From Haemophilus_A paraphrohaemolyticus_A (lineage in GTDB: Bacteria > Pseudomonadota > Gammaproteobacteria > Enterobacterales > Pasteurellaceae), in contig NZ_QEQF01000001.1 of NCBI RefSeq assembly GCF_003253115.1, positions 434,001-498,000 on the forward strand: a DNA stretch of 64,000 nucleotides, in the 5' to 3' direction. Position 1 is the stretch's first letter, and every line of letters begins with the position of its first letter. Made by a program: the position numbers and the translations under genes. A model generated the notes under the pieces. It had not been told where the DNA came from. It made no database searches and saw only the letters and a list, made by a program, of their open reading frames with translations. This document shows, piece after piece, positions 34,217 through 43,409 of this stretch.

Positions 34217-34360
34217 CTAGGGCTACACGCCCTAGGTTAGTGATAAAAGTGTCCCTACGGGACACAAATCTCTTAATAGCACAATCCACGTTTGTGCCAT
34301 CTATTGATTACAGACACTCCCAGCGCTGATTTATGCGTAACCTAGAGCGAAAGCTCTAGG
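34217..34360. repeat. Cluster of palindromes (REP/BIME-like)
   Basis: Four perfect hairpins in 144 bp: CTAGGGC/GCCCTAG (34217-34235), GTGTCCC/GGGACAC (34249-34265), GCACAA/TTGTGC (34279-34297) and CCTAGAGC-GAAA-GCTCTAGG (34341-34360). The first and last carry the same TAACCTAG leader in opposite orientation, as in REP pairs mobilised by RAYT transposases. The last supplies the dnaX stop codon (TAG). Confidence 0.65.
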
Positions 34361-36428
34361 CTCTTACTACCGCCCTAATCGTCGATTCATCCAGCTCAGC
34401 ATCAAAGGCTTCGCGTAATAATTTTAATTTTGCATCATTAAACAACGCATTTCTTGCTTCTTGGGTTAATCCCTCAAAAATAGCACGGCGAATTTCAAGC
34501 GGGGTTTTACGTTCGGGATTATCAGCAATTGAGAGTTGATAAGTAAGCCCTTTTTCCGATAACGCATCAGCTAAACTTTGGCGAGCTTCTGGGCTGTCTA
34601 AATGCGCCATATTCGGTTTTAACACCAAATAAAGCTCATTATCTTGCTTTTCTGCCAAGTAGCTATTTAACGCAATTTGGCGAGTCAATCCGCCTAATTT
34701 CAGTTCATTAACCAACGCTGCCCACTCATCCTGTTGACAAGCTAACTCAATGGTTTTCGCCACTAATTCGGGAGTGCGTTCTTGCAAAATAGTTTGCTTA
34801 ATATCGGAAGGTTTTGCGGTTTCTTCTTGATTTTCTAATTCAGGATTGAGCCAAGTCCAACGGTAATCTTCATCGTTTTTTACAGACGTTTGTTTCGCCT
34901 GTTTTTCGTGCTCAAGTTCCGCTTTTTCAGTTTCCGCCAAATGCATAAACCGCTCTTGCAAATTCATTTTTTTTGCAGAAGCACGGTTTGGCATTGAAGG
35001 TATTACGGCGTTATTCGGCTTTTTTTTTTCAGTTTGTGCCAGTTGATCTTGCGTCTGCTGTAACTGTTTTCTCGCTTGCATTGCCGCTAATGCGGGTGAT
35101 ATTGCAGGTGCTAAGGCTGGCGGAGTTTGAACTTGAGGTACTACAGCCTGAGTGTAAGCAGTTGGATTTTCTTGCGATTTTGCAAATTGAGGTCGATTTT
35201 CTACCGCTTTTGCTGCTGGCTGAACCGCTTTTTCACTTGGTGTTAAGTGCGCTTTAAGCTGAGCGATATTTTGCTCAGACGATGCCGAAGGTCGGCTTAC
35301 AGCGGGTGTGCTTACCGTTTGATTTTGCACCTGCACACGGTTAATCTCTTCCACACGTTTTGGGTGGAAGGCTAATGCACGCAAGAAAGTCATTTCCACA
35401 CCCGCACGAGGCTCTGGCGAGAATGGTAACTCTTTTTTGCCCATCAACATCATTTGATAGAAAAACTGTACATCTTCAGGCGCAATCTGTTTTGCTAATA
35501 AGTGCAATGGCGTTTCGTCCGCTTCAGGCGATTTAACCAATTGCAACAAGGCAATTTTATGCAATGTTTCTGCGACATCGCTTAATAATTGCGACCAATC
35601 GACACCTTTCTCGGATACTTGTTGAATGATAGAAAGTATTTTTTCGCCATTAGCTTGTGAAAGAGCCATCACCAATTCAAGCGGTTGATGATCGTCAATC
35701 AAACCAAGCATTTGGCTGACTGCTTCAAGCGTAATGTTAGCATTGCTGACTGCAATCGCTTGGTCTGTCAGGCTTAAAGAGTCACGAATACTGCCTTGAG
35801 CCGCTTTGGCTAATTTCTCAATGGCTGGTAGCTCATAAGGGATGTTTTCTTGCTTTAAGATGAATTCAAGATGATTGGCGATTTGATGCTGATCTAACGC
35901 ACGCAAGTGGAATTGCATGCAACGCGATAAGATCGTAATTGGCAATTTTTGCGGATCTGTCGTCGCTAACAAAAATTTGACGTATTCAGGCGGTTCTTCC
36001 AAAGTTTTCAATAATGCATTGAAACTATGACGCGAAAGCATATGCACTTCGTCAATTAGATAAACCTTAAACCGCCCAACGGTTGGCTTATATTGTACGT
36101 TATCAAGTAGCTCGCGGGTGTCTTCCACTTTGGTGCGAGAGGCTGCATCGATCTCAATTAAGTCAATAAAACGTCCTTCTTCAATCGCTTTACAATTCGC
36201 ACACTCGCCACAAGGGGTTGCAGTAATGCCCGTTTCGCAGTTTAATCCTTTCGCAAAAAGACGCGCAATTGAGGTTTTGCCCACCCCGCGCGTGCCAGAG
36301 AAAAGATAAGCGTGGTGCAGGCGATTTTCACGTAATCCGTTTTCTAATGCGGATAAAACATGTTGTTGCCCCACCACTTCGGAAAAACGTTGCGGACGCC
36401 ATTTGCGTGCTAAAACTTGATAACTCAT
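34356..36428 (-). CDS. dnaX: DNA polymerase III tau/gamma subunits
   Basis: The 690-residue clamp-loader ATPase has Walker A SGTRGVGKT, the zinc module CETGITATPCGECANC, Walker B/DExx YLIDEVHML and the sensor SRC. Domains I-III occupy about residues 1-370. A low-complexity Pro/Gln/Ala linker follows, then the C-terminal tau domains that bind DnaB and the polymerase core. An A10 run within codons 467-470 could yield a short gamma form. It lies 17 bp after apt. ybaB and recR, which usually follow, are absent here. Confidence 0.96.
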   Translation of the reverse strand: MSYQVLARKWRPQRFSEVVGQQHVLSALENGLRENRLHHAYLFSGTRGVGKTSIARLFAKGLNCETGITATPCGECANCKAIEEGRFIDLIEIDAASRTKVEDTRELLDNVQYKPTVGRFKVYLIDEVHMLSRHSFNALLKTLEEPPEYVKFLLATTDPQKLPITILSRCMQFHLRALDQHQIANHLEFILKQENIPYELPAIEKLAKAAQGSIRDSLSLTDQAIAVSNANITLEAVSQMLGLIDDHQPLELVMALSQANGEKILSIIQQVSEKGVDWSQLLSDVAETLHKIALLQLVKSPEADETPLHLLAKQIAPEDVQFFYQMMLMGKKELPFSPEPRAGVEMTFLRALAFHPKRVEEINRVQVQNQTVSTPAVSRPSASSEQNIAQLKAHLTPSEKAVQPAAKAVENRPQFAKSQENPTAYTQAVVPQVQTPPALAPAISPALAAMQARKQLQQTQDQLAQTEKKKPNNAVIPSMPNRASAKKMNLQERFMHLAETEKAELEHEKQAKQTSVKNDEDYRWTWLNPELENQEETAKPSDIKQTILQERTPELVAKTIELACQQDEWAALVNELKLGGLTRQIALNSYLAEKQDNELYLVLKPNMAHLDSPEARQSLADALSEKGLTYQLSIADNPERKTPLEIRRAIFEGLTQEARNALFNDAKLKLLREAFDAELDESTIRAVVRA
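35020..35029 (-). promoter_or_regulatory. dnaX: dnaX slippery site (A10 run)
   Basis: On the coding strand the codons are GAA AAA AAA AAG. A -1 shift, by ribosome or polymerase slippage, leads to AAA GCC GAA TAA within three codons. It would give a gamma protein of about 472 residues, the size expected from the E. coli tau/gamma arrangement. Confidence 0.7.
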
Positions 36429-36445
36429 TGATAATAATGACTCAA

Positions 36446-36985
36446 TTAGTGCCCTTCAAAATTCACTAAAGTGAATGATTTAATGCCTTCTTGCTCAAGT
36501 CGTTCACGACCACCCAATTCTGGTAAGCAGATCACAAAAGCGGCGTGTTCGACTTTACCGCCTAATTTGCGGATAAGTTTTGCGGTTGCATCAATTGTAC
36601 CACCTGTTGCTAATAAATCGTCAATCACCAAAACATTGTCGTTAGCATTCACAGAATCGGTGTGGATTTCAAGCGTATCTTCGCCATATTCCAATTGATA
36701 AGATTGTGAAATGACTTCACGTGGTAATTTTTTCGGTTTACGCACCAACACAAACGGCAAGCCTAAAGCCAAAGCCACAGGAGCGCCAAAGATAAAACCG
36801 CGTGATTCTGTGCCGACAATTTTAGTAATACCTTTATCTTTAAACTCTGCCACAATCGCATCAATACTTGCTTTGAAAGCTTCTGGCACTTCAAGTAGTG
36901 ATGTAATATCACGGAAAATAATGCCTGCTTTGGGATAATCTGGAATGGATTTGATAGAAGATTTGATTAAATCTAATTGGCTCAT
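36446..36985 (-). CDS. apt: Adenine phosphoribosyltransferase
   Basis: Salvages adenine to AMP with PRPP. The 179-residue type I PRTase has GIIFRDIT, ESRGFIFG, the FVLVRKPKKLP flexible loop and the PRPP motif VLVIDDLLATGGT. It is directly upstream of dnaX, the same order as in E. coli. Confidence 0.97.
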   Translation of the reverse strand: MSQLDLIKSSIKSIPDYPKAGIIFRDITSLLEVPEAFKASIDAIVAEFKDKGITKIVGTESRGFIFGAPVALALGLPFVLVRKPKKLPREVISQSYQLEYGEDTLEIHTDSVNANDNVLVIDDLLATGGTIDATAKLIRKLGGKVEHAAFVICLPELGGRERLEQEGIKSFTLVNFEGH

Positions 36986-37079
36986 TTTTTAACCTTTTAT
37001 AAATAACAAAATAGCTTCAAGAATTTAGACAAAAATAGATAAAATTACAAGGAAAATTGCAATAAAGAAGCAAAAAATA

Positions 37080-37118
37080 ACCGCTTGTAAAAATTATTCA
37101 TTACAAGCGGTGCTTTTT
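37080..37118. terminator. Bidirectional terminator built from two uptake signals
   Basis: ACCGCTTGTAA (37080-37090) pairs perfectly with TTACAAGCGGT (37101-37111) around a 10-base loop. T-runs follow on both strands. It ends greA transcription. Confidence 0.85.
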
Positions 37119-37166
37119 TTACACTTAATTTGAATTACAAGATAAAATTCGGTTTGCTTTTCGGAA

Positions 37167-37643
37167 TTAAACATATTCCACATCAATAATATCAAACTCA
37201 ACCTTACCACCTGGGGTTGTAATGGTTACTGAGTCATCCACTTCTTTGCCGACTAAACCACGAGCGATTGGTGTGTTTACTGAAATCAATCCTTCTTTAA
37301 TATTTGCTTCATCATCACCTACGATACGATAAGTCACTTCTTCATCGGTTTCAACATTGGTTAATGTCACTGTTGCTCCAAAAATAACCTTGCCGTTATT
37401 TTGCATTTTAGTCACATCAATAATTTGGGCACTGCCTAATTTTCCTTCGATTTCTTGAATACGACCTTCACAGAAACCTTGTTGCTCACGAGCAGCGTGA
37501 TATTCCGCATTTTCTTTTAAGTCACCGTGTTCACGGGCTTCAGCAATGGCAGCAATAATTTGTGGACGGCGTACGTTTTTGAGGAAATCTAACTCTTCAC
37601 GCAGTTGCTCTGCGCCACGTACCGTCATTGGAATTTGTTTCAT
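37167..37643 (-). CDS. greA: Transcription elongation factor GreA
   Basis: Rescues backtracked RNA polymerase by stimulating transcript cleavage. The 158-residue protein has the N-terminal coiled coil (MTVRGAEQLREELDFLKNVR..., with the acidic tip in EAREHGDLKENAEYHAAREQ) and the C-terminal FKBP-like domain (TPIARGLVGKEVDD). It is divergent from hemA with a 235-bp gap. Confidence 0.96.
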   Translation of the reverse strand: MKQIPMTVRGAEQLREELDFLKNVRRPQIIAAIAEAREHGDLKENAEYHAAREQQGFCEGRIQEIEGKLGSAQIIDVTKMQNNGKVIFGATVTLTNVETDEEVTYRIVGDDEANIKEGLISVNTPIARGLVGKEVDDSVTITTPGGKVEFDIIDVEYV

Positions 37644-37878
37644 GCTCTACCTCTTAGCATTTCTCATAAAATAAAAGTGTTATTATTCAATTTCTTGGTC
37701 AAAATAGCAATAGGCGATTGAAAGTGGTCTATTTTTTGCATCAGCCAACTACTCATTAAGAGGTAATTAACTTGTGGTAAATCAAACCAATCTCTGTAAT
37801 TATTTGCACCGCTTTCGCCTATTCGCTAGAATGCTCAACACTTTTTTATTTTTATTGTGGGACACATTGTAGGTAAGA

Positions 37879-39180
37879 ATGACCATTCTAGCATTAGGCA
37901 TTAACCATAAAACTGCTTCAGTAAATTTGCGAGGAAAGGTGGCGTTTGATGAACAAAAACGCCAGCTTGCTTTAACGCAGATTCAGCAACAGCATTTGGC
38001 TGAAAGCGTGGTTATTCTTTCTACTTGTAACCGAACAGAACTCTATTTCCACAATTCTGATATTACCCCTCAAGAAGAGAGCGAGGAGAACCAAGCGTGG
38101 CGTGAACGTTGCTTTGAATGGTTTGCAAACATTCATCAGCTTGAACATACCGAACTTCGCGAATGTCTGTATTTCAAACAAAATATGCAAGCCGCACAGC
38201 ATTTAATGCGAGTCGCTTGTGGCTTAGACTCGCTCATTTTAGGTGAGCCGCAAATTTTAGGGCAAGTAAAACAAGCCTATCACGCTAGCGAAGATTTTTA
38301 TCAAGCAAACGGTGGGATTTCAACAAAACTTTCTCGATTGTTTCAACGTACGTTTGCAACCGCAAAACGCGTGCGAACAGAGACGGATATTGGGGCAAGT
38401 GCCGTTTCTGTGGCATATGCTGCCTGTGGTTTGGCTCGCCAAATTTTCGATAATTTCGGAAAATTACGTTTTTTATTAGTCGGTGCCGGGGAAACAATTG
38501 AGCTTGTTGCGCGTTATTTAATCCAGCATGGTGCAAAAAATATAATGATTGCCAACCGTACGGCTCAACGTGCGGAACAGCTTTCTGAGAAGCTTGAAAC
38601 GCCGATGCAGATTTTATCGCTAAGTGCATTGCAAATTGGTTTGAATCAAGCTGATGTGGTCATTAGCTCAACGGGTAGTCCTGATACGTTGATTACACAA
38701 TCGATGGTAAAAGAGGCGCAGAAGAATCGCCAATTCGATCCAATGCTATTGATAGATATTGCCGTACCGCGTGATATTGACGAAAAATCGGGCGATGTAG
38801 ATGCGGTTTATTCCTATAGCGTGGATGATTTACAAAATATTATTCAACGTAATCTTGCCCAACGCCAACAAGCGGCAGAGCAAGCAGCAGAAATTGTTGA
38901 TGAAGAGTGCAAAGCCTTTTTTGAATGGCTCAAACAACAGCAGTCAAGTGACTTAATTAAACGTTATCGTCAAGATGCAGAAGCCTTACGCCAAGAGCTG
39001 CTTGCAAAAGCCATTCAAGATTTAACTTTAGGGCGAGACAGCGAAAAAGTGCTTCACGATTTAAGCTATAAATTAACCAATCACCTCCTTCACGCGCCAA
39101 CACAAGCTTTACAAGAGATGGCGAAAAAAGGCAATTCGCAAGGGTTGCAGAGTTTTTCAAGGGCATTGAAGTTAAGTTAA
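37879..39180 (+). CDS. hemA: Glutamyl-tRNA reductase
   Basis: First committed enzyme of C5 tetrapyrrole synthesis, reducing Glu-tRNA to glutamate-1-semialdehyde. The 433-residue protein has the catalytic cysteine in VILSTCNRTELY (near residue 50), LILGEPQILGQVK, the NADPH site LLVGAGETIELVA and ANRTAQRA, and the C-terminal dimerisation helix. The N-terminal MTILALGINHKTASV matches the family start. Confidence 0.97.
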   Translation: MTILALGINHKTASVNLRGKVAFDEQKRQLALTQIQQQHLAESVVILSTCNRTELYFHNSDITPQEESEENQAWRERCFEWFANIHQLEHTELRECLYFKQNMQAAQHLMRVACGLDSLILGEPQILGQVKQAYHASEDFYQANGGISTKLSRLFQRTFATAKRVRTETDIGASAVSVAYAACGLARQIFDNFGKLRFLLVGAGETIELVARYLIQHGAKNIMIANRTAQRAEQLSEKLETPMQILSLSALQIGLNQADVVISSTGSPDTLITQSMVKEAQKNRQFDPMLLIDIAVPRDIDEKSGDVDAVYSYSVDDLQNIIQRNLAQRQQAAEQAAEIVDEECKAFFEWLKQQQSSDLIKRYRQDAEALRQELLAKAIQDLTLGRDSEKVLHDLSYKLTNHLLHAPTQALQEMAKKGNSQGLQSFSRALKLS

Positions 39181-39196
39181 AACCTATTCTTTTTCT

Positions 39197-39245
39197 CAAG
39201 CGGTTGATTTTTGCAATATTTTTGCAGAATTCAACCGCTTGTTTG
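39197..39245 (+). terminator. Uptake-signal hairpin terminator after hemA
   Basis: CAAGCGGTTGA (39197-39207) pairs with TCAACCGCTTG (39231-39241), followed by TTTGC. It is a modest terminator. Confidence 0.55.
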
Positions 39246-39343
39246 CTCCTACCGTTATGCTTCGCTTTAGTATATAATATGTCGATTTTGCTGTTCTCCT
39301 TTTTAGGTTGGGCAAAGACAAATAGATTAAAGGACAGAAATAA

Positions 39344-40873
39344 ATGACTCCAGTTGTTGCCCTTGTGGGCAGACCGAATGTGGGTAAATCCACATTATTT
39401 AACCGCTTAACTCGCACCCGTGATGCGTTAGTGGCGGATTTTCCAGGTTTAACCCGTGACCGTAAATATGGTCACGCTAATATCGCAGGTTATGATTTTA
39501 TCGTGATTGACACGGGCGGTATTGATGGCACCGAGGAAGGTGTTGAAGAAAAAATGGCGGAACAATCCCTTTTAGCCATTGAGGAAGCTGATGTAGTCCT
39601 TTTCTTGGTAGATGCACGTGCAGGGCTTGTGCCAGCAGATGTAGGTATTGCACAATACCTACGACAACGTGAAAAAACGACTGTTCTGGTAGCAAACAAA
39701 ACTGATGGTATTGATGCTGATTCACACTGTGCAGAATTCTATCAATTAGGCTTAGGCGAAGTAGAACAAATTGCTGCAGCACAAGGTCGTGGTGTTACTC
39801 AGTTGATTGAGCAAGTGTTAACCCCATTAGGTGAGCAATTAAATGCGGATAAAGCGGTCGAAAATGGTGAAGAATTTGCAGAAGAAGAGGAAACCTCGCA
39901 AGACGAATGGGATCACGATTTCGATGTGGACAATGAAGAAGATGCGGCATTATTAGACCAAGCATTGGAAGAAGAAATCAAAGAACGTATTGAAGATAAA
40001 AATATTAAAATTGCGATCGTTGGGCGTCCAAATGTGGGCAAATCAACCTTGACTAACCGCATCCTTGGCGAAGAGCGTGTTGTCGTTTACGATATGCCAG
40101 GCACAACTCGCGATTCCATTTATATCCCGATGGAACGCGATGGTCAGCAATATACGATTATCGACACCGCAGGTGTGCGTAAGCGTGGTAAGGTAAATTT
40201 AGCTGTCGAGAAATTCTCGGTAATCAAAACCTTACAAGCGATTCAAGATGCGAACGTAGTGCTATTGACTATTGATGCCCGTGAAGGGATTTCCGACCAA
40301 GATTTATCGCTCTTGGGCTTTATTCTCAACGCTGGTCGCTCATTAGTGATCGTGGTAAATAAATGGGACGGTTTATCACAAGATATTAAAGATCAAGTGA
40401 AATCAGAACTTGATCGCCGTTTAGATTTTATCGACTTCGCTCGTGTGCATTTTATTTCGGCATTACACGGCTCTGGCGTGGGTAACTTGTTCGATTCAGT
40501 GAAAGAGGCTTACGCTTGTGCAACACAAAAAACATCGACTTCAATGCTGACTCGTATTTTGCGTATGGCAGCAGACGAACATCAACCACCACTCGTAAAT
40601 GGTCGCCGTGTGAAATTGAAATATGCGCACCCAGGTGGTTACAACCCGCCGATTATCGTGATTCACGGTAATCAAGTGGAAAAATTAGCTGATTCATACA
40701 AACGTTACTTATCGAACTATTTCCGTAAGAGCTTGAAAATTATTGGTAGCCCAATTCGCATTCAATTCCAAGAAGGGAATAACCCATTTGCGGGCAAACG
40801 CAATAAACTTACTCCAAGCCAATTGCGTAAACGTAAACGTTTGATGAAATTTATTAAGAAATCAAAAAGATAA
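39344..40873 (+). CDS. der: Ribosome-assembly GTPase Der (EngA)
   Basis: A 509-residue protein with tandem G domains, both with the P-loop GRPNVGKST (near residues 8 and 225), DTGGI/DTAGV switch II and the NKTD/NKWD specificity motifs. A very acidic linker (EEFAEEEETSQDEWDHDFD...) separates them, and a KH-like domain with a basic tail (RKRKRLMKFIKKSKR) ends it. It is essential for 50S subunit maturation. Confidence 0.97.
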   Translation: MTPVVALVGRPNVGKSTLFNRLTRTRDALVADFPGLTRDRKYGHANIAGYDFIVIDTGGIDGTEEGVEEKMAEQSLLAIEEADVVLFLVDARAGLVPADVGIAQYLRQREKTTVLVANKTDGIDADSHCAEFYQLGLGEVEQIAAAQGRGVTQLIEQVLTPLGEQLNADKAVENGEEFAEEEETSQDEWDHDFDVDNEEDAALLDQALEEEIKERIEDKNIKIAIVGRPNVGKSTLTNRILGEERVVVYDMPGTTRDSIYIPMERDGQQYTIIDTAGVRKRGKVNLAVEKFSVIKTLQAIQDANVVLLTIDAREGISDQDLSLLGFILNAGRSLVIVVNKWDGLSQDIKDQVKSELDRRLDFIDFARVHFISALHGSGVGNLFDSVKEAYACATQKTSTSMLTRILRMAADEHQPPLVNGRRVKLKYAHPGGYNPPIIVIHGNQVEKLADSYKRYLSNYFRKSLKIIGSPIRIQFQEGNNPFAGKRNKLTPSQLRKRKRLMKFIKKSKR

Positions 40874-40884
40874 GAGAAAACATT

Positions 40885-42315
40885 ATGATGATGCAATACT
40901 CTCCCAAATTTAATCAAGCCAAAGTATTGGTGTTGGGCGATGTGATGCTCGACCGCTACTGGTTTGGGGCGACCAATCGTATTTCACCTGAAGCTCCTGT
41001 GCCTGTGGTGAAAGTGCAGGATATTGAAGAGCGTGCAGGCGGTGCGGCAAACGTGGCGATGAACATTGCCAGCCTTAATGTGCCTGTGGCTTTGCACGGT
41101 TTGATTGGGCGAGATGATGCGGGTAATGCGTTGGATAAATTGCTCAACTCGCACAACATTGAGAACCATTGTGTGGCTGTAGATACTCACCCAACCATTA
41201 CCAAATTGCGTATTCTCTCTCGCCATCAGCAACTGTTGCGTTTAGATTTTGAAGAAGGCTTTCATAATGTCGATAGCCAACCACTTCTTGCAAAACTTCA
41301 GCAAGAAATCACCTCTTACGGGGCGTTAATTTTATCGGATTACGGCAAAGGCACATTGGAAAGCGTTCAGCAGATGATCCAAATTGCACGCCAAGCAAAT
41401 GTGCCAGTGTTGATCGACCCAAAAGGTACCGATTTTGAACGTTATCGTGGTGCAACCTTGCTCACGCCAAATATGTCTGAATTTGAAGCTGTGGTAGGGC
41501 CTTGTAAAGACGATGACGAAATCGTGGCGAAAGGCTTAAAAATGATCATCGACTTTGATTTATCGGCATTATTAGTCACTCGTTCTGAAAAAGGAATGAC
41601 CTTGCTTCGTCCAAATCAAGCCCCTTATCACTTACCGACTCAAGCTAAAGAGGTATATGATGTGACGGGTGCAGGCGATACGGTAATCAGCGTGTTGGCA
41701 ACGGCGATTGCTGATGGTCGCCCTTACGAAGAAGCGTGCTATTTAGCCAATGCTGCAGCTGGCGTAGTTGTGGGTAAACTTGGCACTTCAACCATCACTC
41801 ATGTGGAATTAGAAAATGCGATTCACCAACGTGCAACAACAGGTTTTGGTGTGGTTTCCGAAGCGGAGCTGAAAGAGATCGTGCTAGATGCCAAAAACCG
41901 GGGCGAAAAAATCGTAATGACCAACGGTTGTTTTGATATTCTTCACCCAGGACATGTTTCTTACTTAGAAAACGCGCGTAAACTTGGGGATCGTTTAATC
42001 GTAGCTGTAAACACTGATGAATCTGTGAAACGCTTAAAAGGCGAAAGTCGCCCAATTAACGATCTGGCAGCACGTATGGCTGTATTAGCAGGCTTAGCTT
42101 CTGTGGATTGGGTTGTGCCATTTGATGAAGATACGCCTCAACGCTTGATCGGCGAAATTTTGCCAGATTTGTTAGTGAAAGGCGGAGACTATAAACCCGA
42201 AGAGATCGCAGGCAGCCAAGAAGTCTGGGCAAATGGCGGTGAAGTGCAAGTGTTGAACTTCGAGAATGGCTGTTCTACCACCAATGTGATTAAGAAAATT
42301 CAATCTCTAGCCTAA
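40885..42315 (+). CDS. hldE: Bifunctional heptose kinase/adenylyltransferase
   Basis: Makes ADP-heptose for the LPS inner core. The N-terminal ribokinase domain (about 1-320) has GGAANVAMN and the catalytic DVTGAGDTV. The C-terminal nucleotidyltransferase domain (about 340-476) has TNGCFDILHPGHVSYL with the HxGH motif. The 476 residues equal the E. coli length. It follows der by 11 bp. Confidence 0.97.
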   Translation: MMMQYSPKFNQAKVLVLGDVMLDRYWFGATNRISPEAPVPVVKVQDIEERAGGAANVAMNIASLNVPVALHGLIGRDDAGNALDKLLNSHNIENHCVAVDTHPTITKLRILSRHQQLLRLDFEEGFHNVDSQPLLAKLQQEITSYGALILSDYGKGTLESVQQMIQIARQANVPVLIDPKGTDFERYRGATLLTPNMSEFEAVVGPCKDDDEIVAKGLKMIIDFDLSALLVTRSEKGMTLLRPNQAPYHLPTQAKEVYDVTGAGDTVISVLATAIADGRPYEEACYLANAAAGVVVGKLGTSTITHVELENAIHQRATTGFGVVSEAELKEIVLDAKNRGEKIVMTNGCFDILHPGHVSYLENARKLGDRLIVAVNTDESVKRLKGESRPINDLAARMAVLAGLASVDWVVPFDEDTPQRLIGEILPDLLVKGGDYKPEEIAGSQEVWANGGEVQVLNFENGCSTTNVIKKIQSLA

Positions 42316-42382
42316 TTGAACCTTGTGTGTTCAGTTTGCTCTAATAGTCGTTATTTAGTGGTTCTTATATAGGAAAAATAAA

Positions 42383-43333
42383 ATGAAAATGACTTCCGCA
42401 AAATCAATTTTAGTCGCTGTAATAGGGGCTTTATTCTTCGCTAAATCTGCAATCGCAGAAGAGCGTGTTGTAGCAACCGTTGATGGCAATATGATTATGG
42501 AAAGCCAAGTGGTACGCGCATTAGGTAAAAATGCTAATAATGCGGCAAACCGTAAAGCTGCTCTTGAAAGCATTATTGATGAAACATTGGTTCAACAAGC
42601 TGTGAAAAAAGCAGGCATTATAGTCGATCACCGCCAAGTTGATCGTGCAATTGAAGATATTGCCGCTCGTAATGGCTTAACCTATGGCCAATTATTGGAT
42701 GCATTGGATTACCAAGGCATCAGCCTTAATCAATATCGCCAACAAATTGCTCAGCAAATGATGATGGAAGCTGTACGCCATCAAAGCATTGGTCAAGCAA
42801 TCCAAGTGCAACCTGAACAAGTTCAAGCTCAAGCAAAAGCAATGTTAGAGCAAGATAAAGCTGCTGGAAAAGTTCAACAAGTATCAGCACCAGAATATCG
42901 CATCAGCCATATTCTTATCAAAACTAATCCTGTGTTAAATGATGTTAAAGCTAAAACAAAATTAAACCAACTTGTTGCAGATATCAAAGCAGGAAAAACG
43001 ACCTTTGAAGAGGCGGCAAAAGCAAATTCAGTTGATTATGTTTCCGCAGCGGATGGAGGAGATTTAGGTTTCCAATTCTTAGATACCTTTGATCCAGCTT
43101 TTGCTAACGTGGCAAGCCGTGCGAAAAAAGATCAAATCTCTGCACCATTTAAATCACAGTTCGGCTGGCACATTTTGAAAGTGACTGATACACGTCAAGG
43201 TGACAGAACTCAAGATGCATATGCTCAAAAAGCCTATCAAAACTTGGTGAATAAACAAGCCGAGGAAGCCTCAAAAGATTGGGTAAAAACCTTACGTAAA
43301 GGGGCAAATATCCAATATGTAGATGCTAAATAA
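42383..43333 (+). CDS. surA: Periplasmic chaperone SurA (single parvulin domain)
   Basis: An outer-membrane-protein chaperone with a signal peptide (cleavage near AIA-EE), an N-terminal chaperone region (ATVDGNMIMESQV...) and one parvulin domain (SAPEYRISHILIK... GGDLGFQFLDTFDPAF... FKSQFGWHILKV). The 316-residue protein has one PPIase domain rather than two, as in Haemophilus SurA. Its place just before ksgA matches the E. coli surA-pdxA-ksgA order with pdxA missing. The ribosome site is AGGAAAA. Confidence 0.9.
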   Translation: MKMTSAKSILVAVIGALFFAKSAIAEERVVATVDGNMIMESQVVRALGKNANNAANRKAALESIIDETLVQQAVKKAGIIVDHRQVDRAIEDIAARNGLTYGQLLDALDYQGISLNQYRQQIAQQMMMEAVRHQSIGQAIQVQPEQVQAQAKAMLEQDKAAGKVQQVSAPEYRISHILIKTNPVLNDVKAKTKLNQLVADIKAGKTTFEEAAKANSVDYVSAADGGDLGFQFLDTFDPAFANVASRAKKDQISAPFKSQFGWHILKVTDTRQGDRTQDAYAQKAYQNLVNKQAEEASKDWVKTLRKGANIQYVDAK

Positions 43334-43409
43334 TTCAATCTATTTCAGAGAACCTCGCTTAAGCGGGGTTCTTTAATTTCAAAAACATTCTTCACACATT
43401 TAAAACATA

